DNA of 64,000 nt from Candidatus Bathyarchaeia archaeon (GTDB taxonomy: Archaea > Thermoproteota > Bathyarchaeia > 40CM-2-53-6). The notes under the pieces are model-generated. The model did not search any database, was not told the DNA's origin, and saw nothing but the letters and a program-made list of their open reading frames with translations. The number at the start of each line of letters is the position of its first letter. Position 1 is the first letter of the stretch. The DNA lies in contig DASYWW010000024.1 of NCBI GenBank assembly GCA_035935655.1, forward strand, positions 1 to 64,000, in the 5' to 3' direction. Made by a program: the position numbers and the translations under genes. Below, one piece after another: positions 54,280 through 62,353 of this stretch.

Positions 54280-54510
54280 GTGAGAAACCTAACCTCTCAG
54301 GAAATGCACGAGGAAGAGAAGAACCCAGGTATCACGAGAATCTACAAGGTACTAGCGAGATTCCAGGTCGCTGCGGTTGATAAAAGAGAGGTGAAGTCGA
54401 TCATCGAGGAATTTACTAAAGAACACGGAACCGTGGGACTGATTGAAATGCAAGTAGACGAGATCAGACGCCCTCAACTGTTTGGACCAAAGAGGGCAAA
54501 GAGTGACTAG
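54280..54510 (+). CDS. Small acidic/basic protein (76 aa)
   Basis: From GTG: MRNLTSQEMHEEEKNPGITR, then a middle part (IYKVLARFQVAAVDKREVKS) and a C-terminal helix. The protein-like composition supports it, but no family was recognised. A TTCACCA-type repeat starts directly after its stop. Confidence 0.5.
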   Translation: MRNLTSQEMHEEEKNPGITRIYKVLARFQVAAVDKREVKSIIEEFTKEHGTVGLIEMQVDEIRRPQLFGPKRAKSD

Positions 54511-54537
54511 CTTCACCACATTTCACCATTTCACCAG
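54511..54537 (+). repeat. TTCACCA-type repeat, copy 3
   Basis: CTTCACCACATTTCACCA then TTTCACCAG, matching copies 1 and 2. Two further CTTCACCAG units occur within 70 bp (54585-54606), and three TTGACC units follow at 54672-54697. This makes the region a candidate binding array. Confidence 0.6.
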
Positions 54538-54844
54538 AAAATAGTGCCCAACAATTTCTGATTCACGGGGCTTTAGTGGCTTCCACTTCACCAGCCTTCA
54601 CCAGTTCGACGCAAACGAACTCGCATAGTTAGAATAACAGGCCAAAGAGAAGGCCTTGCGAATCTCGACCAGATTGACCGCTTTGACCGATTGACCAATG
54701 CTTCTACGCTAACATTTCTGTCAGGCCCCTCCGTTGTCTGCATGCATGAATTTGCTCGCGCTAATCCAAATCCTATTAGATGGAGGAGGGCGTGTGTACA
54801 CCACATGAAACCTCTCAAGAATAGCAGGAATCAAAAAATGGTCC
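54538..54844. other. Gene-poor stretch with repeated TTCACCAG / TTGACC units
   Basis: About 300 bp without a supported gene. It contains CTTCACCAG at 54589-54597 and 54598-54606 approximately and three spaced TTGACC units. Such iteron-like clusters occur at plasmid or viral origins, but no AT-rich unwinding region of clear shape is seen. Confidence 0.35.
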
Positions 54845-55078
54845 GTGTACGATTGTTACTCGAAATTCTCAGGCGAGAGAAGACCAAGAACCCCCGAGAA
54901 GTTCGCGACGGCCGACGCAATCGAGAGGTTCCTAAACGATAGTGCCAGACGGTTTCTTTTAGAAAAACGATCAACGGATCGTCTCGTCGGGACGGCACTA
55001 CGCGTAATGGAGCTGTGGCCAAACGACTGGGAAAACAACCAGTTCCTTCATGAGCTCAGAAAACTGGGAGTCAATTAA
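54845..55078 (+). CDS. Small hypothetical protein (77 aa)
   Basis: The part TPEKFATADAIERFLNDSARRFLLEKRSTDRLVG and the C-terminal FLHELRKLGV look like packed helices. The GTG start is uncertain; an overlapping frame with ATG at 54838 (MVRVRLLLEILRREK) also looks protein-like, so a frameshift between the two is possible. No family was recognised. Confidence 0.45.
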   Translation: MYDCYSKFSGERRPRTPEKFATADAIERFLNDSARRFLLEKRSTDRLVGTALRVMELWPNDWENNQFLHELRKLGVN

Positions 55079-55207
55079 GGCGGGGTCCGCGAACAGGCGG
55101 AGAAGAAGAAAGGAAGGTTAACGCTACTTGCTTCGAGTCCGCTGGTTGCGCTAAAGATAGTCCTGGTTGTCTGGCTCCGAACTCTTGTTGAGCTAGAAAG
55201 TTGCATG

Positions 55208-55624
55208 CTAGTGTCGGAATCGAGAGCGTGGACGAAACGACAAGAAAATCATCACGCTGAATGACCCGACCACAGCGAGACTCAGGTAGGGATTTGCTGC
55301 TTGCAGAGGCGGTGGAGGTCCTCCCGGCCCCCAAGTTGAGGTTGAATGAGTAGCGTATGAGGTTATAGCATGAGATATAGAAATGCCGGGCGGAGAGATC
55401 GACTGGAGCCCAATCACCATCGCCGCGAAAGTGAGGATCGCTGTAAAGGGTCTGATCTTCTCGACAATAGATTTGACTTTTGAGAGGCGACGAATGTTCC
55501 TGCGGAACCAAGGTAGTGCTTGCCGTATTTTGTCGATGATACTCCAAGTGTAGTATATGTATTGGAGTAGCTCTAGCGGAGTGACTCGCGCCTTGACTAG
55601 AGGCGTCTCATCACCATCGTTCAT
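55208..55624 (-). CDS. Membrane protein (138 aa)
   Basis: A helical amphipathic N-half (LLQYIYYTWSIIDKIRQAL) precedes a hydrophobic helix (FTAILTFAAMVIGLQSI). A Pro/Gly-rich linker and a second membrane helix (YLSLAVVGSFSVMIFLSF) complete it, ending RPRSRFRH. No family was recognised. It is divergent from the ATPase/PIN pair at 55739. Confidence 0.6.
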   Translation of the reverse strand: MNDGDETPLVKARVTPLELLQYIYYTWSIIDKIRQALPWFRRNIRRLSKVKSIVEKIRPFTAILTFAAMVIGLQSISPPGISISHAITSYATHSTSTWGPGGPPPPLQAANPYLSLAVVGSFSVMIFLSFRPRSRFRH

Positions 55625-55738
55625 TTGACAGCATACACCTAGAGACCCTCAGATTAGCTTTCCGGCTGAAGCCGCTCTCAACCCCGTTGATCAACGCAGG
55701 AAGCACTATATCCGCATCAAACACCTCAAGAAGCTCTG

Positions 55739-56995
55739 ATGCTGTCAGATCTTTACGTTGCTAATTTCAAGTCGATCGGTGATAATGGGGTAGAGATCCA
55801 GCCTAAGCCTCTAACAATCCTGACTGGACCTAACGGGGCGGGCAAGTCTTCTATTCTTGAGGCATTGTGCCTTCTGTCTCAGAGTATCGGTCAAGCCCAA
55901 TTCAATATTCACAGTGGAGATTATGTTAGATATGCTTCGCCTCAGAGCTTCGTCCACAAAGGAGAACTTTCCCGACTTCTCCAAATTTCACTTACTCTCG
56001 ATAGGTCGCTAGACGTAGATCGTGGCCTGCGTTCGCCGGGAATGCTAATCAGGTATAGATACGATCCTGCCGAAGCACTTCAAACTGCAAGAATTGGCGG
56101 AAATGACATTGCTACGATGGAATGGGATCCGCGAAAGAGCGGAACTCCGACCTACAATGTGCAAGGATTTCCCCAATTCCAACACCACCCAGGGGTCGAT
56201 CCTAGAGCTATCTTTCATTCCAATATCTTTGGGATTTCGGTAGCGAACTCCCAAATGATGGAGAGGCTAAGAGTCGCTCAATCTGTCAGAAACTACATTT
56301 CAAATTTCCTTCAATACGAGTTCTTCTTCATTTCTGCATTCCGAGGAGCGTCGAAATTCTACCTTGACTCTGTGAGTGGACCTGATCCTTCTTGGGTTGG
56401 TACGGATGGTTCGATGACAAATCACATTCTGTCAAGAATTTGGGGGAGTAGAGAATACGACGAAGCAGCCGCCAAAATCAGCAAGTGGGCGGAGACGTTC
56501 TCTCTAGGAGGAATGAAGGCGGGATGGGCTGGAGCGGCGCGTTTGTCGTCGGGTTACGTCGAGCCTCAGCTTAAGAATGTCATAGAAACCTCGTTAGCTA
56601 GTCACGGCTCTAGACAGGCTCTGACCTTCATCACCCAGATTTTTTGGAGCAAGCGCGGGACTACCCCTGTGATTGAAGAGCCAGAAATCAGTTTGCACCC
56701 CGAATCCCAGACACTTCTTCCATCGCTCTTTGCAGAGGCAGTAAGCAGAGGAGTTCAGATAATCGTCACGACCCACAGCCCATTCCTCTCTCTGTCCCTT
56801 TGGAAACCGATCTCGGAAAAGACACTGTCAGCCAAAGATATTGCAGTGTACCATTTCGAAAAGAGACCTGAGGGATCCTCCGCGAGGAAGCTCGAAGTAA
56901 GTCCCGAGGGTCGCCTAAGAGAATGGATTCCCTCGTTCTCAGCAACCGAGACGAAGCTTCTGAAAGAATTCTTGGATGATGTACCCACTGAGTGA
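55739..56995 (+). CDS. OLD/RecF-like AAA ATPase (DUF3696-type)
   Basis: 418 residues. Walker A TGPNGAGKSSILEAL lies near residue 30. A long helical insert follows. Walker B with signature EEPEISLHPESQ lies near residue 320, and the D-loop/switch has TTHSPFLSLSL. No TOPRIM domain is fused, so it is an ATPase-only OLD-like protein. Such ATPases serve as sensor/regulator with separate nucleases in defence systems. It lies 9 bp before the PIN-domain gene. Confidence 0.9.
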   Translation: MLSDLYVANFKSIGDNGVEIQPKPLTILTGPNGAGKSSILEALCLLSQSIGQAQFNIHSGDYVRYASPQSFVHKGELSRLLQISLTLDRSLDVDRGLRSPGMLIRYRYDPAEALQTARIGGNDIATMEWDPRKSGTPTYNVQGFPQFQHHPGVDPRAIFHSNIFGISVANSQMMERLRVAQSVRNYISNFLQYEFFFISAFRGASKFYLDSVSGPDPSWVGTDGSMTNHILSRIWGSREYDEAAAKISKWAETFSLGGMKAGWAGAARLSSGYVEPQLKNVIETSLASHGSRQALTFITQIFWSKRGTTPVIEEPEISLHPESQTLLPSLFAEAVSRGVQIIVTTHSPFLSLSLWKPISEKTLSAKDIAVYHFEKRPEGSSARKLEVSPEGRLREWIPSFSATETKLLKEFLDDVPTE

Positions 56996-57004
56996 ATTCT
57001 CCCC

Positions 57005-57430
57005 ATGACTGACATGCTCATCTTGGATACAGGGGTTTTTCTGAACATACTAGCAGGCTCAGACACGGAAGGGCGAGTCTACCAGAAAATAATCAGGAGA
57101 TTTGATCGGGTAGCCATCCACGAAGAGTTACTGGACGAATACAAGACGACCTTGGCGACCAAATTTTCGGGGTTAGTTCCTTACATGATAACTACTCGCT
57201 TGTCCGAACTTTCGTCCTACAACAAAGTGGTTAAGGTTCCAGCGATCGACAAACCGCTTCTGGACATAGACGAGGAGGATCGACATGTCGTGTCAGCAGC
57301 AAAGTCCGCTCGCGCGAAGTATCTAATCACGAGTGACCAACGCCACTTGTGGAACAACCGAAACCACATCAAGGCAAGCCACCATATCGAGGTTCTAAGA
57401 CCTGTAGATTACATTGCATTGCCCGAATAG
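57005..57430 (+). CDS. PIN-domain ribonuclease-like protein
   Basis: A 141-residue PIN domain. Acids are in ILDTGVFLN (D8), DEYKTTLA (possibly the second acid), DEEDRHVVSAA and LITSDQRHL. The pattern D...E...D...D is that of PIN nucleases (COG1569-like). It is directly downstream of the ATPase with 9 bp spacing, so the two form a likely functional pair. It acts probably as an RNase effector. Confidence 0.85.
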   Translation: MTDMLILDTGVFLNILAGSDTEGRVYQKIIRRFDRVAIHEELLDEYKTTLATKFSGLVPYMITTRLSELSSYNKVVKVPAIDKPLLDIDEEDRHVVSAAKSARAKYLITSDQRHLWNNRNHIKASHHIEVLRPVDYIALPE

Positions 57431-57668
57431 ATCAGCTTGATGTCCGAGCGACCTGAAGAGGCAAATTGAGTAACGTCATCGACCCGAAGCCACCAAACGA
57501 TTGCGGCAGGACCGGAAGTTCCCGATTTCTGGCTTCAAAAGCATCCGAGGTTTTCATTGACAATATTATTTGCAGTTTTAATTGTCATCATTCCGCCAGA
57601 ACATGTCCCACTAGTTGAACCTCGAGAAAATGATACTTTGACGGCCCATGACGAGCCGTTGGGGAGAT

Positions 57669-57821
57669 TTACTCAACCGAGAATGGTCCGTCTTCGACCA
57701 TCATAACCTTCATCGACCAACCGCAAGATTTGGTAGCCTCACACATTACCTGAAGCACGTCGCCTCTTCTTTCCAGATGAAACCGAGTCCTCTCTTGACA
57801 CTTGGGGCAAACAAAGACCAT
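57669..57821 (-). CDS. Zinc-ribbon protein (50 aa)
   Basis: The frame reads MVFVCPKCQERTRFHLERRG, then DVLQVMCEATKSCGWSMKVM and MVEDGPFSVE. A CPKC pair and a C-x5-C pair suit a single zinc. It lies downstream of the polB/187-aa genes on the same strand, so it may be the third gene of the polymerase operon. The plus-strand frame at 57648-57899 across it is a shadow. Confidence 0.78.
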   Translation of the reverse strand: MVFVCPKCQERTRFHLERRGDVLQVMCEATKSCGWSMKVMMVEDGPFSVE

Positions 57822-57867
57822 GCCTTTTACGGGTACAATCGACAAGATAGCTGTTTCTTACTCTATC

Positions 57868-58431
57868 CTAGGACCCGTGACCTCTCGTTCTCGCCTTGAA
57901 CTGCTTCAATCGATAGGAGTGAGGCGTTAGACCGTAATCAACAATGTTGCCTGACAGAGGGAAAGGCAGTCGGCCCGATTGTTCAAGTTTCTGAAAACGT
58001 TGGATGGTCTTGTTGTCGTAGAAGCGATACAGAATACGTTGAGTCTTCAGAGTACCTTGATCGACATAATGTACTTGCACTCTTAGTTTCTGGATTGGTT
58101 GCTTCGGAGGACCATCGTATTGAGGGCCAGGCCTAATGCTGTGTGGACGTGAATATCGATCTCGAATTCCTATGTTTCGGTAGGAAGCTAAGGCTTTTCG
58201 CTCGCCCGGTACAAGAGCGATAGACGGACGAAAGTTCCTAATGATGTTCCGTTCGTTCTTGGTTGCGTTTCGCCAGCCTAAATACTTGACACTCTCAACG
58301 CGAAGATAACCGTTCGAATCCATTGTGTGCTGAGCGGCGTAGAAGCTGAGTCTCGGGCGATCGCCGCCCCTCGTAATTCGCACATGGTTTCCAACCAGTG
58401 AGAAGTTTTCGCTTGGCCGGGATTTCGACAA
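57868..58431 (-). CDS. Unknown basic protein downstream of polB (187 aa)
   Basis: A basic, Arg/Tyr-rich protein (RYSRPHSIRPGPQYDGPP; RILYRFYDNKTIQRFQKLEQ). It begins 6 bp after the polB stop codon, so it is probably in the same operon. No family was recognised. By position it could be a replication partner of the polymerase such as a priming or DNA-binding protein. That is speculation and no terminal-protein motif is visible. Confidence 0.6.
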   Translation of the reverse strand: MSKSRPSENFSLVGNHVRITRGGDRPRLSFYAAQHTMDSNGYLRVESVKYLGWRNATKNERNIIRNFRPSIALVPGERKALASYRNIGIRDRYSRPHSIRPGPQYDGPPKQPIQKLRVQVHYVDQGTLKTQRILYRFYDNKTIQRFQKLEQSGRLPFPLSGNIVDYGLTPHSYRLKQFKARTRGHGS

Positions 58432-58437
58432 CTCCTC

Positions 58438-60192
58438 TCAACTCCTCCCGTGTGGGTGGGATATTCTCGGCGAGACTTCGATAGGAAGTCTGTACTGGTC
58501 AAACATCAGCTCGATCTGGTATCGGACCCAGAGTCGCGGCCACCGATACCTGTTTGGGCCTAGTTCGAATCGACTCCATGCATTCCAGACAGGACTCCGA
58601 GTGTCCCACCTTTGTGGGAACATTTCGTTCTCCTTCCAAATGGTCGACTCCCAGAGACTCCTGTCTCGTGGGAGTCTGATGCTCTCGCGCACGAATCGCT
58701 TAGGATCCAATAGCGCTCTTCTCGCCTCCTTTGAGTCGGAGACGGTGGCCAGAAGATCATAGAACCTATCGCGCATCCATCGTAGGATAAGGGGATAGTT
58801 ATTGCCAAATGTTGGGAATCCCCTCGCTCGTACCTTCGGCGGATTATCATCGAGGAGCCCTAAGGTTCGTTGTTTGTCATAGACTGCGACCCATCGATAC
58901 TTGCTCTTGATTGTCAGTTCGTAACCGCCAAAACCCGGGACGACAAGACTCGCTGGCGCCAAGAAGCCATCGGTATGCACGAAAAGAACCTTCACAGGAA
59001 TCTTGGCTAGATAGTCGCTGAACTCTTTCGCAAATCCTTCGACAATCTCGCTGTACACGCCTTGTCTTCGCAAGAAATTGTTGTTAGAGCCCTGACTACC
59101 GACCAGTGAAACCGCAAGGAACTTCAGCATGGGTTTCTGGGCAGGATGCTCCCGGATTAGACGGTCGAACAGCTGCATCACGGATGTGAATACTGGCGGG
59201 TCCTCTTCGCTGTAGAGACGTATGGGTCTTGACGACGCCCGGGTCAGGTAAGCGTTCTTCACGTCGAACATTGCAAGGTCTTCGTAGACGCCAGCAACAG
59301 CGTTGCGAATAGGACCCTTGACAGGCACTAACTCACCGAAATGAGGATACTTGAGAGGAAGATACCCATGTTCGAGGTACCACGAGTGAAGGATTGCCTT
59401 GTGGGCTCTGTCCAGAAAGTTGTTCTGTAGTATCAGTGGGCAACAGTTCGTCAATTCAACCATTAGTTTCCAAGCTGTTCTCACATCGATTTTTTCCGCG
59501 AGAAATCGGGTCATGCGATTATCTTCGGCTGCACGGGTCTCGTCGTAGTTAGCTCGTTTAGAATCGTCGACGGGATAGCCCTCGAGCGCGGCCAAATCTC
59601 GGAGACTCTTCGACTCAGTGTCCGGATAGTGGTAGCGGGCCCAGTACCAGAGATCTACGTTCAGCATCTGAGGAAAATAGTGGATTGTGAAGGGTCCCGA
59701 CGTTATGCTGGGAATAAGGCCTAGCTTTCCGAGCACCCTGTTGTCAAACTTAAAACTGTTGAAACCACAGACAACCTTTCTTCCGGCGTCTCGGCCAGAG
59801 AGAACGGTCTCGACAAGCGTTCTTGGGCTAGTGAATACGACATCGTTCAGGACAGCTAGTTTGAATCCGTTCGTATCAGTCTCAATATCGAGACACTGCC
59901 AATCCGAGACTGGAGGCAGGTTCTCTTCGAATCGAATGCCGGATGTATGAGCGGCCAGCGTGCTTACGGGAATCCATGTCTTGCGCGCGTGGTCGGTATA
60001 GGTCCAACGATCAACAATTACCGGATGAAGCCCGGGTAGCGACCGGTATTCTTTGGAACTTTGAAATCTTGTCGAACCTTCAGGTCCAACAAAGCATCCG
60101 TCGGTAAAGTAATACGGGGACCTTAAGGTCGTAGTTCTTGGGCCAAAAAAGTTCGCTTCCAGGGAATGGGGAATCCGGGCGGGCCCACCACG
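58438..60192 (-). CDS. polB: Family B DNA polymerase, 5' end removed by integration
   Basis: The open frame runs from a stop at 60193 through the att core to 58438, about 580 residues without a start before GTG 59736. Exo motifs are present: CLDIETDTNG (Exo I) and CGFNSFKFDN (Exo II). Polymerase motifs are FDVKNAYLT (A), MLKFLAVSLVGSQGSNNN (B) and FVHTDGFL (C, with His for the first Asp). A basic patch KSKYRWVAVYDKQ follows. Size suggests the compact protein-primed group. In the excised circle the frame continues in frame through attP to a TTG at 27657-27659 overlapping the int stop, giving about 593 residues. Confidence 0.87.
   Translation of the reverse strand, partial: RGGPARIPHSLEANFFGPRTTTLRSPYYFTDGCFVGPEGSTRFQSSKEYRSLPGLHPVIVDRWTYTDHARKTWIPVSTLAAHTSGIRFEENLPPVSDWQCLDIETDTNGFKLAVLNDVVFTSPRTLVETVLSGRDAGRKVVCGFNSFKFDNRVLGKLGLIPSITSGPFTIHYFPQMLNVDLWYWARYHYPDTESKSLRDLAALEGYPVDDSKRANYDETRAAEDNRMTRFLAEKIDVRTAWKLMVELTNCCPLILQNNFLDRAHKAILHSWYLEHGYLPLKYPHFGELVPVKGPIRNAVAGVYEDLAMFDVKNAYLTRASSRPIRLYSEEDPPVFTSVMQLFDRLIREHPAQKPMLKFLAVSLVGSQGSNNNFLRRQGVYSEIVEGFAKEFSDYLAKIPVKVLFVHTDGFLAPASLVVPGFGGYELTIKSKYRWVAVYDKQRTLGLLDDNPPKVRARGFPTFGNNYPLILRWMRDRFYDLLATVSDSKEARRALLDPKRFVRESIRLPRDRSLWESTIWKENEMFPQRWDTRSPVWNAWSRFELGPNRYRWPRLWVRYQIELMFDQYRLPIEVSPRISHPHGRS
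60171..60191 (+). repeat. attR (exact 21-bp tRNA 3' end copy)
   Basis: Identical to 27611-27631. The polB reading frame crosses it on the minus strand and meets a stop directly after. It is also the last 21 bp of a 56-bp stretch (60135-60190) that is repeated perfectly at 63254-63309. Confidence 0.9.
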
Positions 60193-60240
60193 TTAACGTT
60201 GAGACATCGGAGATTCGAGAGGATTGGAGGCTGTGTTCAT

Positions 60241-60810
60241 TTACGATACGGGAGTCTGTGCCAGACGGTGTCCTCGAACGAGAAGAAGCAGGACAAGACA
60301 CGTGGCGAGGATTATCAGTCCGCCGAGAGTCAGAATTATCGATCCCGGTATGGGGAGTACGAATCCGAAGACGGTCGCGACCACGCCTATTGGAAATAGG
60401 ATCAAGCCAAAGTTCTTCCAGTCCGCTTCTGTCTTCGGGAGTCCAAACGGAAGAATCCAAGAATTGCTAACAAGAGATGTTGTAGCTCCCACCCAGGCCA
60501 GCCAAAAGCCTGTCTCAAAGGATGATGTAATCGTCACGTTTGATGCTGTAAAGAGAAGAGGGACGGGAGGGCCCGCAGCGAATCGCCATAGGCCTGCCAT
60601 TGACAAAAGACCGCCGTATCTGGACAATAATGAGATGATCCCTCCAGAGGAGACGAGGGCAGCTGACAACCATGCATCCTGGGCTTGGATGAGCGTGAGC
60701 GTTCCGCCTGTGCTGTAGCTGATCCAGGGAACAAATATCGATCCGAGCGTCAGTGCTGAGCTGACGAAGTTTGCTAAGATTTTGATTTGGGTGATAGCCA
60801 TGCTCTTCAT
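60241..60810 (-). CDS. Multi-pass membrane protein
   Basis: 189 residues with four or five hydrophobic segments (around 10-26, 46-66, 97-120, 133-152 and 157-178). No family was recognised. It starts about 100 bp downstream of the peptidase gene on the same strand in the att-bounded cassette. Whether it helps in secretion or immunity to the peptidase is unknown. Confidence 0.65.
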   Translation of the reverse strand: MKSMAITQIKILANFVSSALTLGSIFVPWISYSTGGTLTLIQAQDAWLSAALVSSGGIISLLSRYGGLLSMAGLWRFAAGPPVPLLFTASNVTITSSFETGFWLAWVGATTSLVSNSWILPFGLPKTEADWKNFGLILFPIGVVATVFGFVLPIPGSIILTLGGLIILATCLVLLLLVRGHRLAQTPVS

Positions 60811-60882
60811 TAGGATATCTTCCCCATAATCATAGATACTGATCGTAAAAAATTTGGGAGATACGCGTTCTGCTGAGGAGTT

Positions 60883-62109
60883 CTACGTGCAGCTACTGCC
60901 GAAGTAGGATGTCGTCCAGGAGTCTGATGTGTCCGGTGCAAGATGCCCAACGTTTGTGTAGCCGCAGTTTGCCATGTAATACTCGTTCGCTATTATATTG
61001 TGGCATCCCACTGGGTTCGGGCCAGGATCGACTGTGCACTGGCTAGTGGTGTATCGATTGAATGCAGGCAGTGTATTCTGTCGTTCTCCTATGACTTCGG
61101 CAAAGTTGGCACATGGTGTTGGAGAATAGTAGCAGTTCCGCGTATTGTCGAAAGAAGTGTAGTTTGCTTGGCCATTGCATCCATAGCCGGTAGTGAGGTC
61201 ATTGCCAGTTATGTAATAGATAGTGGAGCCGATGACTTGTTTAACGTCTTCCGAGTATGAGTCGCCGTAGCGAATGTTCGAATCTGTAGTGTTCCCACAG
61301 ACAACAGGATTCGCTGGCAAAAACTCGTACCAGGGCCAATAGTATCCTCCGTTGTTCGGCCCACAACCGCAACATCCGCACTGTTGTCCGGAATCCGTTC
61401 CGCCCTGAACTATGCAACCATACTGACTCGCGGCGCAGGATCCTCCTGCGTTCTCTGCCAGACCCACCCATGGCGCAAAGTCGCAATGGGTGGGCCAGTT
61501 ACAATTGGCTCCGGTTACCGAGTTCAAAGGGACGTGGGCCTGAGGAACAGTCCAGTGGGCAGTGGATTCAAAGACCCCTTGCGTGCCTAGGCTGAACTCC
61601 CAGCCATCCCAGATGCCTGAAAACTGACAGTTGCCTGAGCAGGAACAGTTCCATGAGTAATCGCACACACGCATTCCAATTCCGTTTTGAATTGTTAGCT
61701 TTACGATTCGGGCTAAGCCAGAGTCCTCAACGGCGACAACATTGGTTCCATTTCGGTCCGTACTGCGATGAGAGTAGACAACGTTCACGGTGTTCATAAC
61801 CACCGATGGTGTCGCGGCGAAGGGTGACCAAGAGAACTCCTCGTAGATACTGTTGAATTGATATGTTGCTGCACTTGTTATTGACTGGAACGCGGGCGAA
61901 CTGGTGGCTAAAGAGATGGCCTTGGCAAAATCAACGGACGAAGCAAGCTGATTTTCCTGGAGTTCAATGTACGAAAGGGACGCGTTTGTCCCTTTGACAC
62001 TTCCGCCGGTAGAAGAAACTCCATACACTCGCGAGAGGGGTAGCATTGAAATTGCCGCCATCATTAGCAACACAATCAGATAGAATTGCTTAGCTTTCGA
62101 CGCCTTCAT
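60883..62109 (-). CDS. Secreted glutamic (G1-family) peptidase
   Basis: About 408 residues from the ATG at 62109. A signal peptide (FYLIVLLMMAAISMLPLSRVYG) is followed by a pro-region, then a G1/eqolisin-like domain: HCDFAPWVGLAENAGG, GCIVQGGTDSGQ (catalytic Gln region), PWYEFLPANP and NFAEVIGERQNT (catalytic Glu region). Many Cys residues may form disulfides. Such enzymes digest proteins at acid pH; archaeal members occur in acid environments. The start at 62109 is preferred to the TTG at 62151, which is next to the TATA box. Confidence 0.8.
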   Translation of the reverse strand: MKASKAKQFYLIVLLMMAAISMLPLSRVYGVSSTGGSVKGTNASLSYIELQENQLASSVDFAKAISLATSSPAFQSITSAATYQFNSIYEEFSWSPFAATPSVVMNTVNVVYSHRSTDRNGTNVVAVEDSGLARIVKLTIQNGIGMRVCDYSWNCSCSGNCQFSGIWDGWEFSLGTQGVFESTAHWTVPQAHVPLNSVTGANCNWPTHCDFAPWVGLAENAGGSCAASQYGCIVQGGTDSGQQCGCCGCGPNNGGYYWPWYEFLPANPVVCGNTTDSNIRYGDSYSEDVKQVIGSTIYYITGNDLTTGYGCNGQANYTSFDNTRNCYYSPTPCANFAEVIGERQNTLPAFNRYTTSQCTVDPGPNPVGCHNIIANEYYMANCGYTNVGHLAPDTSDSWTTSYFGSSCT

Positions 62110-62154
62110 TGCTAGAGAAATCAAATTTTGCAAACTCAGATGTTCCCACAAATT

Positions 62155-62165
62155 GTTTTAAAAGG
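62155..62165 (-). promoter_or_regulatory. TATA box of the G1 peptidase
   Basis: CCTTTTAAAAC on the minus strand lies about 46-56 bases before ATG 62109, so the leader would be about 20-25 bases. The rest of 62110-62463 holds an att copy but no gene. An ACCACAAA/TTTACTTGTGG pair near 62179-62215 forms an imperfect inverted repeat. Confidence 0.45.
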
Positions 62166-62353
62166 CGCGTTTACATTTGACCACAAATCACATAGAATGT
62201 ACATTTACTTGTGGAAAAAAGGAAGGAATCAACGTGGCAAATTATAGCAATTCGTTATGGGGATAGTGCGTGTGACTGAGTGTGTAACTCTCCCGTACCG
62301 TCGGGCTAGTAGACGAACTCGGGGCCAAAAAAAGTGCCAACTGTGGTGGCGGT

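Larger units (their letters stand above)
27631..60191. mobile_element. Integrated 32.6-kb element (int, MCM-like, polB, type I R-M)
   Basis: The element runs from attL at the CAT tRNA to attR at 60171-60191. It has a full tyrosine integrase beside attL, at least two small RHH regulators, an MCM-like helicase and a family B polymerase. It also carries restriction-modification, nuclease and helicase genes and many short zinc or unknown proteins, as archaeal plasmids and viruses do. No capsid or packaging gene was recognised, so plasmid-like versus viral nature is open. The polymerase start is lost in the integrated form (see polB). Confidence 0.88.

Noticed and set aside
34109-54606. CRISPR array based on TTCACCA repeats
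   Set aside because: Only three long copies about 10 kb apart, no spacer-repeat periodicity and no cas genes.
57648-57899. 83-codon plus-strand gene
   Set aside because: The opposite strand has a clear zinc-ribbon protein (57669-57821) in the polB operon direction.
58438-59736. GTG 59736 as the true polB start
   Set aside because: It would drop the Exo I and Exo II motifs that are intact just upstream in the same frame.
60080-60460. Frames of 110-164 codons across attR on both strands
   Set aside because: They overlap polB and the membrane-protein gene and have no conserved pattern.
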